Assembly (NCBI GenBank): GCA_007131555.1
Contig: SLQH01000449.1
Location: 1 to 12,117 of the forward strand
DNA: 12,117 nucleotides
Direction: 5' to 3'
Origin: Planctomycetota bacterium
Lineage (GTDB): Bacteria > Planctomycetota > UBA11346
This document shows, piece after piece, positions 1 through 6,865 of the stretch; within the stretch, counting starts at the first letter, position 1, and every line of letters begins with the position of its first letter. The notes under the pieces are model-generated. The model saw nothing but the letters and a program-made list of their open reading frames with translations, had not been told where the DNA came from and did not search any database. Made by a program: the position numbers and the translations under genes.

Positions 1-1183
1 GATGGACGAGGTCCCGTAGCGATCCGTTTTCGTACCACGGCATCGCCAGGAACAGCAGTCCGTCGCTTTGGCCGCTGTCGATGATGGGGACGATATGCGG
101 ATCCTCGATCCGCTTGAGGGAACGGAGGGCGTTGACCAGTCGGGCCCGTTGGGCGGGGTCTGCACAGCGGGACGGATCGAAGCATTTGACCGCGACGATG
201 CTGTCGTTGTGGGGGTTGCGCGCCCGGTAGACCACGCCGGCCTTGCCGGCCCCGATCCGATTGAGGAGCAGATAGCCGGACAGGGCGGTCCCGGCGAGAT
301 CATCAACCCGACCGTCAATGTACAGGAAGCGACTCTTGCCGATCGCGATCCGGGCGCCGCTGTGCAGGGCCGTCGGGGCATCAATCGATCGACCGTCGAC
401 CCAGGTGCCATTGTTGGAGCCTAGGTCCTCGATGACCACCTGGAGTCCGTCGCGCCAGATCTGGGCATGATGACCACTGGCGGCAGCATCGGCGAGGACC
501 AGATGGGAAGCCGCCTTGCGACCGATCACGGACGGCTGTGTGCCGATGACGAATTCCGTTCCCAGGGCTGGCCCTTCGATGCCCAACAGACGGACGTCAC
601 CGAGCAGGTTGCCATCGCAGGCCAATAGTTGTGCGGTGCCAATGGTCACGGCGTCACCGACCGTGAGGATCCTGGGGCCATCAAGACGTTGGCCTGCGAC
701 CCAGGTACCGTTGGTCGAGCCCAGATCGCGGATGATCAGACTGCCATCGACCAGGGACAGTTCAGCGTGGAGGCCGCTGACCCCGGGTTCGGCGACCACG
801 ATGTCTGCGGCCTCCCGGCGACCGATGGTCATGCTCTGGCGTTGCAGGCTCAGGAGCTGGCCCAGGCGTTTGCCGCTGATGAACCGTAGGACCGGCGGAT
901 GTTCGGCATTGGTGGCCGCTTCGGCCGGGAGGTCGGGTGCGGGCAGGGGCTGGCTGCCGGTATGGATGCGTTGTCTGACCTCGGCGACGATGTCGCGTTC
1001 GTGGGAGTCATTGGCCAATAGCGACTTGAGACCACGATCAAGGGCCAGGTGCTCAGCTGCTGTGAGTCGTGCCGGGGCGTCATCCAGAAGGCCGGTTTCA
1101 AAGGCATCGGTCTGCGAGGCATCCAGCTCATCGTCGATCCAGGCCTGCAGGACATCACTGTTGTCATCATGTACTTCGGTCAT
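1..1183 (-). CDS. Anti-sigma-like/FHA/FHA/Ser-Thr kinase protein (C-terminus beyond left edge)
   Basis: Hand translation gives 394 residues before the window edge. Residues about 11-56 look like the helical N-terminus of FecR/anti-sigma proteins: a 'WIDDEL' stretch, then 'LLDDAPARLTAAEHLALDRG'. No zinc-binding Cys/His set is present. Residues about 98-182 form one FHA domain (TIGR at 119-122, S136/H139, NGTW at 158-161) and about 200-285 a second (VIGR, S236/H239, NNGTWVDG). FHA domains bind phosphothreonine peptides. A kinase N-lobe follows: GAGKAG at 311-316, AVK with Lys333, and a hinge-like 'MPWYENGSL'. The catalytic loop lies outside the window, so activity cannot be judged. The Glu expected in helix C is not evident. 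The ATG overlaps the sigma-factor stop (ATGA, 1180-1183), and GGAG lies 7 bases upstream of it, so the two genes are probably translationally coupled. Domain calls are firm for FHA and kinase. The anti-sigma-like reading is inference. Confidence 0.88.
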   Translation of the reverse strand, partial: MTEVHDDNSDVLQAWIDDELDASQTDAFETGLLDDAPARLTAAEHLALDRGLKSLLANDSHERDIVAEVRQRIHTGSQPLPAPDLPAEAATNAEHPPVLRFISGKRLGQLLSLQRQSMTIGRREAADIVVAEPGVSGLHAELSLVDGSLIIRDLGSTNGTWVAGQRLDGPRILTVGDAVTIGTAQLLACDGNLLGDVRLLGIEGPALGTEFVIGTQPSVIGRKAASHLVLADAAASGHHAQIWRDGLQVVIEDLGSNNGTWVDGRSIDAPTALHSGARIAIGKSRFLYIDGRVDDLAGTALSGYLLLNRIGAGKAGVVYRARNPHNDSIVAVKCFDPSRCADPAQRARLVNALRSLKRIEDPHIVPIIDSGQSDGLLFLAMPWYENGSLRDLVH

Positions 1184-1836
1184 GCGTCAGCTCCACTGTT
1201 GAGAATCGCTTCGATGTCTTCGCGGAGCCGTTGGCGAACGCGGAACAAGGTGGTGCGTACCCAGGCCACGCTGCGTCCGGTGCGGGCGGCGATTTCCTGG
1301 GCTGACAAGCTGTCACGATATTTCATGTCGACCAGTTCCTGCATATCAGGCGGCAGACGCCCCAAGCTGCGCTCAAGAGCGTCGACCACCTGTCCGTCAA
1401 GCAGGGATGTGGCCTGTTCAGCTTGATGCATCTCCAGTATGATGTGTTCATTGAGGCGATGGCGATGGCGTTGTTCGCGGCTGAAACGCTGGACCTCAGC
1501 CCGGAGGAGGTTGTTGGCAATGGCGCGTAGCCAAGCTCCGAAAGCGGTGCCGGCGGTGAAGTCGTCCAGGCGTTTGAAGGCGAAGATGAAGGTCTCATGA
1601 GTCAATTCGTCAATCAGGTGGGGGGCTGGTGCCCGCAGGGCCAGGAAGGTCCTGACCTTGCGGATATGCAGGCCCATGAGCTGTTCAAAGGCATCAAGAT
1701 CACCATCTTGGGCACGCCTGACGAGGCGCGATTCGCCCTCATGATCGCGAGCTTGGCCCTCAGACTGGGGAGCAGTGACGGGACGCGGCGTAGGGGAAGG
1801 GGTGAGGTCAGCAGAAGAATCGATCGTCGACGTCAT
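1180..1836 (-). CDS. ECF-type RNA polymerase sigma-70 factor
   Basis: The product is 218 residues and would direct RNA polymerase to a specific promoter set. Region 2 spans about residues 38-112, with the typical 'AQDGDLDAFEQL' opening, 'DELTHETFIFAFKRL' and 'FGAWLRAIANN'. Region 4 spans about 150-207 with 'LPPDMQELVDMKYRDSLSAQEIA' split into its helix-turn-helix and 'WVRTTLFRVRQRLRE'. Region 3 is absent, as in ECF sigmas. I place the start at 1836, not at the in-frame ATG at 1854: an AGAGGTGGAG ribosome-binding site precedes 1836 by a few bases, and nothing comparable precedes 1854. Residues 1-35 are a Ser/Pro/Thr-rich extension of unknown role. The gene overlaps the downstream FHA/kinase gene by 4 bp, which suggests that the partner protein controls this sigma factor. 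Sigma identity is clear; its regulon is unknown. Confidence 0.92.
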   Translation of the reverse strand: MTSTIDSSADLTPSPTPRPVTAPQSEGQARDHEGESRLVRRAQDGDLDAFEQLMGLHIRKVRTFLALRAPAPHLIDELTHETFIFAFKRLDDFTAGTAFGAWLRAIANNLLRAEVQRFSREQRHRHRLNEHIILEMHQAEQATSLLDGQVVDALERSLGRLPPDMQELVDMKYRDSLSAQEIAARTGRSVAWVRTTLFRVRQRLREDIEAILNSGADA

Positions 1837-1871
1837 TGCGCTCCACCTCTTCATAACTCTGTGCTTGGTTT

Positions 1872-1899
1872 ATGTTACATTGTACAAGGACTATGCCAA
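1872..1899 (-). promoter_or_regulatory. Candidate promoter of the sigma/kinase operon
   Basis: Read on the minus strand, TTGGCA (1899-1894) is followed after 16 bases by TAACAT (1877-1872), resembling a sigma-70 -35/-10 pair. Transcription would start near 1865, about 29 bases before the chosen sigma-factor start. The -35 matches consensus at five of six positions and the -10 at four. An ECF sigma may instead control its own promoter with a different consensus, which cannot be judged from one site. Confidence 0.4.
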
Positions 1900-1958
1900 T
1901 GGCTTACTAAGCGACATGTGACCTCAAGTCGGCCACACATTGGCCGTTACTGGATGTT

Positions 1959-4166
1959 GTGGTGATCTCCTGTGTGTACATCCTGGTCTTGTTGACCCTG
2001 GTCGCTCCGGTGATCCATGTCACCGACGCCGGTCGCCTGTTGGTGCCGGCAGTGATGGCCGGGTTGATGTCTTTCGCCCTGTACTGTCCCCGACGGGTGC
2101 CCCATTGGCTCCAGGTCAGCGTGCTGGCGGTCGGCTTGGCGGGCCTGGTGATGGCTCTGGGCATTGTCAGTGGTTGTGGTCCGGGCCTGGTGCTGATGTC
2201 GGCGGCAGTGGCGGTGCTGGCGGTGGTCATTGCCGGCCACGATCATCAGATCATGGCCCTGGTGGTGGCAGTGGTGGTGCCGACCGTGCTGGCAGTGCCG
2301 ACAATCGCCATGGACTCCGCCGCCCATCTTGCCCGTCTGGTCATGTGGTCCTTGCTGATCTGGCCTATGGCCGTGATCGTCCTGGAGGCCCGCACTTGGC
2401 GGACCCTGGGGCCGCTGTTGGGGTTGATCCTGGTGATCGTGGCCTGGTATCAGCCGACGGCCTTCGTGGCGCAGGTGGAGGGCCATGCCTCTGGTCGTCT
2501 GCCATGGGCCGAAGTCGTCATGGGCCTGTACGCTGCCGTGGTCATCTGGCCGAGCCTGTGTCGGGCCCATGGCGTCGGTGCCAGAACCGTGGCGGCGGGC
2601 GTGGCTACGGCTTCGGCGGTGGTGTTGATAGGCTGGCTGACCGGCCCCTGGATCGATGGCTGGCCCTTGGCGCTGTCAATTGTGGCCGTTGTTGCCATGG
2701 CCTTGACAGCCAGTGGCCTGGTAGCCCTGTTGGCAACGATTCCTGATGGTCGGGTGTCGATGACCTTGGCCGGTCGGTTGGGGGCCTTGGTCGGTGTGGC
2801 CACGGCCATCCGTCTTCTCTCAGGCGTGGAGCGAACTGACATCATAGTCATCCTGAGCGCTTCGCTCGGCGTCATCGTCATGCTGTTGTTGACCGGCGTG
2901 ATAGCCGGCACTGCCGCTGGCGATGACCGTTCTGATATCGCGCTGGTCCGGCGTCGTCCGGTGACGGTAGCGGTGACCAGTGCTGCCCACACGCTCCTCC
3001 AGACCATGCGCACCCACAGCCTGCACACCCTGCGTACCATCCGGATCCAGGTGCTGCGCTGGCATCATCTCCCGGCTGTCATGCTGGTGACCGCAACGTA
3101 TCACGCCTGGCCCCATCTGGGCCGGGCCTGGTGGGGAGTCCTGGGTACGGCGCTGTTGATGCCCTGTCAGCATCGGCTCATGGCGCGGCCTGAGGCAGGA
3201 GCCCTGCTCCTGGTGCTGGTCAGTGTGGTGGTAGCCATGGGCCTGGGAGCCACCCCCTGGGTGGCCATGATGATCGGGTCATTGGCGATCCTGCTGTGGT
3301 GGCCGTATGTGCGCTGGCCGACAGCCGGTGGGGCCTGGGCCGTGCCGTCCGTCCTGGCGATCATGGCCCTGCTGTGGCCCTGGCTTCCGGTACCCATCCA
3401 CATGTGGCCGGCGCTGGTATTGGGGGCTGGGATATCAGGGCTTGTGGCCTATCTCATGGTGGCTGGCCGGGCCAGTCTGCCGGTCTTGGCTGTGATGACC
3501 GTGGCGGCGTTGCTCTTCCTGTGGCGCTGGGTGCCCTTGCGCGATCCTTCAGCCCCCTATGTCTTGATCGAAGACGGTCTGGTACCGATGTGGTCGATGA
3601 TCGTTGCCCGCCTGCCCCTGGTGCTGTTGAGCCTGCATGCCATCCGTGTCTGGTCTGACGACAAGCCCGTGTGCGGCGGGCAGACGACCCGATCCGTTTC
3701 CACCCTGCTGGAGGCGGTGGAACACGGCTCTGTGCGTTGGATCATGATCCTGGCTCCAGCGGCCTTTCTGTTGTCGTGGCCGCTGGTCCTGCCGTTGGGT
3801 CTGGTGGCCTGGATCATAGTGGCCGTGTGGAGCCCTCGTCTGACGCAGGCGGCATCGGCGGCCCAGAATCGTCGCCTCCTGGTTGTGGCCCTGGCCTGGA
3901 TCCTGGCCGCCGCCCTGATCGGCGTCGGGCGATCACTTGAAGTGATCCGGGCCAGTGCCGGCGTGGGTCTGCGAGCCGGCATCCTGGGCGAGATCATGCT
4001 GCTGTGTCTGGCAGATATGTTGGGAATCCTTCTGTCTCTGGGCCTGCTGCTTGGCCTGCGCCCCTGGTGGCAACTGAGCGGGCGCTGCTTGGCATCAGGG
4101 CGGCGTCTGATCCAGCGCCATGTCGATCGTCGATCTCCCACCAACGCTGATCCGGCGCCGGCGTAA
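1959..4166 (+). CDS. Large polytopic membrane protein, family not recognised
   Basis: The product is about 735 residues, very rich in Leu, Val, Ala and Trp, with roughly twenty hydrophobic segments. They run almost continuously over residues 4-318, then about 371-560 and 594-700. The two halves are separated by a basic, poorly hydrophobic stretch (about 320-370, including RRRPV and several Arg/His). A second polar loop lies at about 564-593, and the C-terminal tail (702-735) is basic. I see no ATP-binding motif, transporter signature or enzyme motif, and no soluble domain of useful size. The start is uncertain: GTG at 1959 opens the frame with no clear SD site, and no in-frame ATG lies just upstream; GTG codons at 1962 or 1974 are alternatives. 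It is divergent from the sigma-factor gene, with about 120 bp between them, so shared regulation is possible. No obvious terminator follows. Coding status is well supported by length and membrane pattern; function is unknown. Confidence 0.8.
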   Translation: MVISCVYILVLLTLVAPVIHVTDAGRLLVPAVMAGLMSFALYCPRRVPHWLQVSVLAVGLAGLVMALGIVSGCGPGLVLMSAAVAVLAVVIAGHDHQIMALVVAVVVPTVLAVPTIAMDSAAHLARLVMWSLLIWPMAVIVLEARTWRTLGPLLGLILVIVAWYQPTAFVAQVEGHASGRLPWAEVVMGLYAAVVIWPSLCRAHGVGARTVAAGVATASAVVLIGWLTGPWIDGWPLALSIVAVVAMALTASGLVALLATIPDGRVSMTLAGRLGALVGVATAIRLLSGVERTDIIVILSASLGVIVMLLLTGVIAGTAAGDDRSDIALVRRRPVTVAVTSAAHTLLQTMRTHSLHTLRTIRIQVLRWHHLPAVMLVTATYHAWPHLGRAWWGVLGTALLMPCQHRLMARPEAGALLLVLVSVVVAMGLGATPWVAMMIGSLAILLWWPYVRWPTAGGAWAVPSVLAIMALLWPWLPVPIHMWPALVLGAGISGLVAYLMVAGRASLPVLAVMTVAALLFLWRWVPLRDPSAPYVLIEDGLVPMWSMIVARLPLVLLSLHAIRVWSDDKPVCGGQTTRSVSTLLEAVEHGSVRWIMILAPAAFLLSWPLVLPLGLVAWIIVAVWSPRLTQAASAAQNRRLLVVALAWILAAALIGVGRSLEVIRASAGVGLRAGILGEIMLLCLADMLGILLSLGLLLGLRPWWQLSGRCLASGRRLIQRHVDRRSPTNADPAPA

Positions 4167-4223
4167 TAGAGATGATCACGCCCTGATCTGTCGCGGCACC
4201 GTCGATCGACCCTGTTTCAGAGA

Positions 4224-4252
4224 TTGACCGGCCTGACCCCGCTTCGTACAGT
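4224..4252 (+). promoter_or_regulatory. Sigma-70-like promoter of the HPF gene
   Basis: TTGACC (4224-4229) and TACAGT (4247-4252) are separated by exactly 17 bases. Transcription would start near 4259, leaving a leader of about 83 bases before the HPF start codon. It is the best-matched promoter in the window. The leader carries a G-rich stretch (about 4294-4318) just before the ribosome-binding site. Confidence 0.6.
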
Positions 4253-4328
4253 AGAGCATGAGCCCCCATAGGACACCACTCATCACTAAGGCAGTCGGCG
4301 GGTAAGGGGGGTCGGCGGCCTGACAAGC

Positions 4329-4334
4329 AAGGAG
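4329..4334 (+). promoter_or_regulatory. Ribosome-binding site of the HPF gene
   Basis: AAGGAG lies seven bases before the ATG at 4342. It is a near-ideal Shine-Dalgarno sequence and fixes the start of the HPF gene. Confidence 0.75.
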
Positions 4335-4341
4335 ACACCTC

Positions 4342-4671
4342 ATGGTGGACATCCAGGTATCCGGAGTGCATCACTTCAAGATCAGCGACCGTTTACGCGA
4401 GCATGTGCGCGAGAAACTGGGCTCTTTGGAACGCTTTCATCTGAATATGACCAAGGTCGTGGTGACGCTCGGTGAGGCCGAGAACAAGTCCTTCCGCGCT
4501 GATGTCGAAATGCACCTGGCCCATGAAAAGGATGTCATTGCCCATGTGGTAGCCGAGACCGTCTATGCCGCCATCGACAAGGCCGCCGACAAGGCCGCCG
4601 CGCAGATGCGCCGCATGCACAGCAAACATGCCAAGCATCATAGCGATCGTCAGGCCGCAGCCCCGGTGTGA
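4342..4671 (+). CDS. hpf: Short ribosome hibernation-promoting factor (HPF/RaiA family)
   Basis: The product is 109 residues, the usual length of short HPF/YfiA proteins, which bind the 30S decoding region and silence ribosomes in slow growth or stress. The sequence follows the family: a first strand and helix with 'ISDRLREHVREKLGSLERF', a strand 'KVVVTLGEAENKSFRADVEMHL', and the helix 'ETVYAAIDKAADKAAAQMRR', followed by a His/Lys-rich tail. The C-terminal dimerisation domain of long HPF is absent, so by analogy with known families it would act like the short form. The gene has its own promoter (4224-4252), a strong SD site and a terminator (4727-4765), so it appears to be a single transcription unit. 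It is often annotated as sigma-54 modulation protein or RaiA; no rpoN gene is in view. Confidence 0.92.
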   Translation: MVDIQVSGVHHFKISDRLREHVREKLGSLERFHLNMTKVVVTLGEAENKSFRADVEMHLAHEKDVIAHVVAETVYAAIDKAADKAAAQMRRMHSKHAKHHSDRQAAAPV

Positions 4672-4726
4672 CGCATCCAGGCCAGGCCTGCTCGTCAGCG
4701 CCCAGACCATGACTTGAGTCACCATG

Positions 4727-4765
4727 GAACGCCATCATCATCATGATGATGGCGTTCTGTGTTTT
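4727..4765 (+). terminator. Rho-independent terminator after the HPF gene
   Basis: Arms of 15 bases (4727-4741 and 4743-4757) are exact inverted complements around a single central base, built mainly of CAT/ATG triplets and closed by GAACGCC/GGCGTTC. The tract TGTGTTTT follows at 4758-4765. In RNA the tip would open into a small loop. It sits 55 bases after the HPF stop codon. Confidence 0.75.
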
Positions 4766-4783
4766 GGTCGGGAAGGGTCGCTG

Positions 4784-5803
4784 ATGCATCGGCACGTGTC
4801 TTGTCCGTGGTGTGTCTTGAGCCGCCTCACCGCGCGTCTTGGTCAGGTTCTTGGTGCCGGTCGCAGGCTGTTGCCGGGCCTGTTGTTGGTGCTGCTCGCT
4901 GTTGAGGTCGCGGCGGCAGATGGTCAACAGTGGCTGCGCGTCGATCAGAGCGTTCCGGATTCCCTGGCCGGTACCTGGCGCAGTCTGGGTGACGGGCGGC
5001 GGGTGGACCTCGATCCCGGACAGTCATTGGCAGCGCTGCCGGTAGGGGCCTATCAGGCGGGCGCTACGATCGTCTATCTGCGCGATGGTGATGATGCCGG
5101 AGCCTATGCCCGGGCCCTGGTCGGCGCTCCAACCTTGACGGCCGATCGCTATCCGCACCGCGTCGCCCTGGCTGAAACCGGCCTGGGCTTCGACCACCTC
5201 AGTTTCATCATCGCGGTCTGGCGACGAGCTGATGGCCTGGAGTGGCCATGGGTCGCGCCCGATGACGGAGATCGTTTTGCCGGCGTCGGTTGGTTGTGCG
5301 AAACCATCTCCGGCAGGCCCGGATTGCATTATGATCGTGAGCGCGGCGTCTACGTCGATGACAGCGGACACCCGGTCATGGTGGTCGGAGCCGACGAGTC
5401 GGCTTCCGGTCCTGGTCCGGTTGTGCGCCCAGGCGACCTGATCTCAATGGTCCGTCCTGGTGACGCCTTTGCCACCATCGGCATGCTGGTGGCCGATCAT
5501 GGTCACCAGGGTCTGCTGGATCCCGAGGATATGGTGGTCAGTGCCCAGCACCGTGGTGGCGCCCTGGCCGATCAGATCCAGATCCTGGCCCTGGGCCAGC
5601 TCTTTGGCCCCCAGGAACTCCATGTGCGGCGTCGTTCAGTCGAGCGCTTGAGCGCCCGACAACAGCGTGACGGCAGGGGATTGCGCCATCCCCTGTCCGA
5701 CCGCAGTCCCGTGCAGCAGTTCATGGCCCTGCTGGGCATGATCATCATCATCGCCGTATTGATGCGGCGTATTCGTCGTCATCGTCGGGCCCAGGCGCAG
5801 TGA
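4784..5803 (+). CDS. Exported, C-terminally membrane-anchored protein of unknown function
   Basis: From ATG 4784 the product is 339 residues. I chose this start because GGAAGGG precedes it at normal spacing and because the longer frame from 4724 would begin inside the terminator hairpin. The N-terminus is a long signal-peptide-like region: a basic part to residue 28, a hydrophobic core at about 29-40, and a likely cleavage site after VAAA near residue 45. Residues about 46-305 form an extracytoplasmic region with no motif I recognise. It contains a Trp-rich stretch 'LEWPWVAPDDGDRFAGVGW' (about 152-170) and a 'VVRPGDLISMVRPGDAF' segment (about 213-229) with a repeated VRPGD. A single membrane segment lies at about 312-328, followed by RRIRRHRR, which implies a cytoplasmic tail. 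The gene ends 7 bp from the convergent acetylation operon. I see no promoter of its own except a weak candidate within the terminator region. It is a real gene on translation pattern, but no function can be assigned. Confidence 0.75.
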   Translation: MHRHVSCPWCVLSRLTARLGQVLGAGRRLLPGLLLVLLAVEVAAADGQQWLRVDQSVPDSLAGTWRSLGDGRRVDLDPGQSLAALPVGAYQAGATIVYLRDGDDAGAYARALVGAPTLTADRYPHRVALAETGLGFDHLSFIIAVWRRADGLEWPWVAPDDGDRFAGVGWLCETISGRPGLHYDRERGVYVDDSGHPVMVVGADESASGPGPVVRPGDLISMVRPGDAFATIGMLVADHGHQGLLDPEDMVVSAQHRGGALADQIQILALGQLFGPQELHVRRRSVERLSARQQRDGRGLRHPLSDRSPVQQFMALLGMIIIIAVLMRRIRRHRRAQAQ

Positions 5804-5810
5804 TGACGCA

Positions 5811-6854
5811 TCATTCATCGAGTCTGATCGGCATCCAGCCGGCGGTCTCGGTGTACTGTCGTTCGGCAAAGCACCACACGATCAGACGTTTGCCGGCGCG
5901 CCAAGCGTGGTCGTCGTAGAATCGGTCGGACAGATCACGGCGGATGGTGGTGATGGCATCGCCGCGTCGGGCCAAAACATCGATCCGGCGGCCCAGGTTG
6001 AGGGCCAGATGGGCGGCCACGCCTGAGGCCTCGGCGAACATGTCGCCGCCGGTCTCGAAGACCAGGCCGTGGCTGTCGGCCAGCAGCAGGATCGGGCTGG
6101 CGGGATCGGGCCGGAGCGGGGCGGCATCGGCGCCCAGGACGGTGACCAGGGGCAGGGTCTCACCCTGCTCCTGACCGGCCATGCGGGCCAGGTCGCCGAT
6201 GACGGTCAGCTCATGCTCCATGGTGATGAAGTCTTCGCGCTCCAGGGCCTGCAACCAGGGCCGATCGGCGATGGCGGCGGCGATGGCGGCGGCGGCGATG
6301 GCCGCCCCACGGGGTGACCAGTGGGTGTCGGCCCGGCAGCTGACCGGCCCCTGCCCGGCGTCCTCGGCCCGCCCGGCCCGCAAGGCCGGCAGCAGATCGA
6401 CCACGGCGATGTCAGCCTGGCGCAGGGCGGCGATGAAGTCCTGATGGTGCCGGTCGCTGCCGGCCACCGGTTCCAGGTCCGAGCCCGGCAGGCGATCAGG
6501 GTAGACCTGGGGCCGGTTGGGGACCGGGGCCAGCACCAGTTCGATGCCCATGGCAGCCAGTTGACGGTGGGTATCGATGATCACCGGCAGGGGGTCGCGG
6601 AAGGGTTCGCGACGGGATTGGGAGGCCTGTTGGGCGGCATCGCCCCAGAAGGGCCCGGCCCCGGCATGGCGGATCTCGCCCAGCAGAAACAGGAAACCGT
6701 CCTCACCGGCGGTCCAGAAACGGTCGGCGGCGGTCATCTCGGTGCCCAGGCGCCGGCACAGGGCGGCCAGGGCCTGCTGGGGGTCATCGGCGGCCGGGGC
6801 CCGGTCCAGGGCGCACACGGCGAGCAGGGCGATGAACAGGGCGGATCGCAGCAT
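5811..6854 (-). CDS. Exported AlgJ/AlgX-like SGNH O-acetyltransferase, short form
   Basis: The product is 347 residues with a signal peptide (hydrophobic 5-16, cleavage near APA at 20-22). The fold is that of the AlgJ/AlgX SGNH proteins, which place acetyl groups on exopolysaccharides in the periplasm. The catalytic set is visible. Asp176 and His178 lie in 'ADTHWSPRGA', and Ser261 in 'LLLADSHG', where the usual Gly before Asp is Ala. An early 'GFLFLLGE' matches the segment 'DGWLFY' found in relatives. It is the last gene of the operon: its ATG lies 11 bp after the preceding stop, with AGGA as SD. It is much shorter than its upstream paralogue and lacks the C-terminal extension. An Ala-rich helix after the DTHW motif is encoded by a GCG-rich tandem repeat. 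The acetyl acceptor is unknown; alginate itself is not implied. Confidence 0.82.
   Translation of the reverse strand: MLRSALFIALLAVCALDRAPAADDPQQALAALCRRLGTEMTAADRFWTAGEDGFLFLLGEIRHAGAGPFWGDAAQQASQSRREPFRDPLPVIIDTHRQLAAMGIELVLAPVPNRPQVYPDRLPGSDLEPVAGSDRHHQDFIAALRQADIAVVDLLPALRAGRAEDAGQGPVSCRADTHWSPRGAAIAAAAIAAAIADRPWLQALEREDFITMEHELTVIGDLARMAGQEQGETLPLVTVLGADAAPLRPDPASPILLLADSHGLVFETGGDMFAEASGVAAHLALNLGRRIDVLARRGDAITTIRRDLSDRFYDDHAWRAGKRLIVWCFAERQYTETAGWMPIRLDE
6266..6302 (-). repeat. GGCGAT/GGC-rich microrepeat within the short AlgJ-like gene
   Basis: The plus strand shows imperfect tandem units of ATGGCGGCGGCG type. They encode a run of Ala broken by Ile just after the DTHWSPRGA motif. Lengths divisible by three keep the frame, so slippage here would lengthen or shorten a helix rather than break the gene. 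Confidence 0.6.
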
Positions 6855-6865
6855 GGGGGTCCTGT

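Noticed and set aside
1837..1854. Start of the sigma factor at 1854
   Set aside because: The SD-like AGAGGTGGAG lies inside this extension and serves the ATG at 1836; nothing comparable precedes 1854.
1940..2746. Plus-strand frame of 268 codons overlapping the start of the membrane protein
   Set aside because: Its Gly/Arg/Asp-rich sequence shows no domain, while the overlapping frame shows a consistent membrane protein over 735 residues.
4724..4783. His-rich N-terminus (HHHH followed by Asp-Asp) if the exported protein began at 4724
   Set aside because: The His codons are the CAT repeats of the terminator hairpin; a good SD site and signal peptide point to ATG 4784.
5801..5813. Small hairpin TGATG-ACG-CATCA spanning the two convergent stop codons
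   Set aside because: Five base pairs, low GC and no T-tract on either side; too weak to call a bidirectional terminator.
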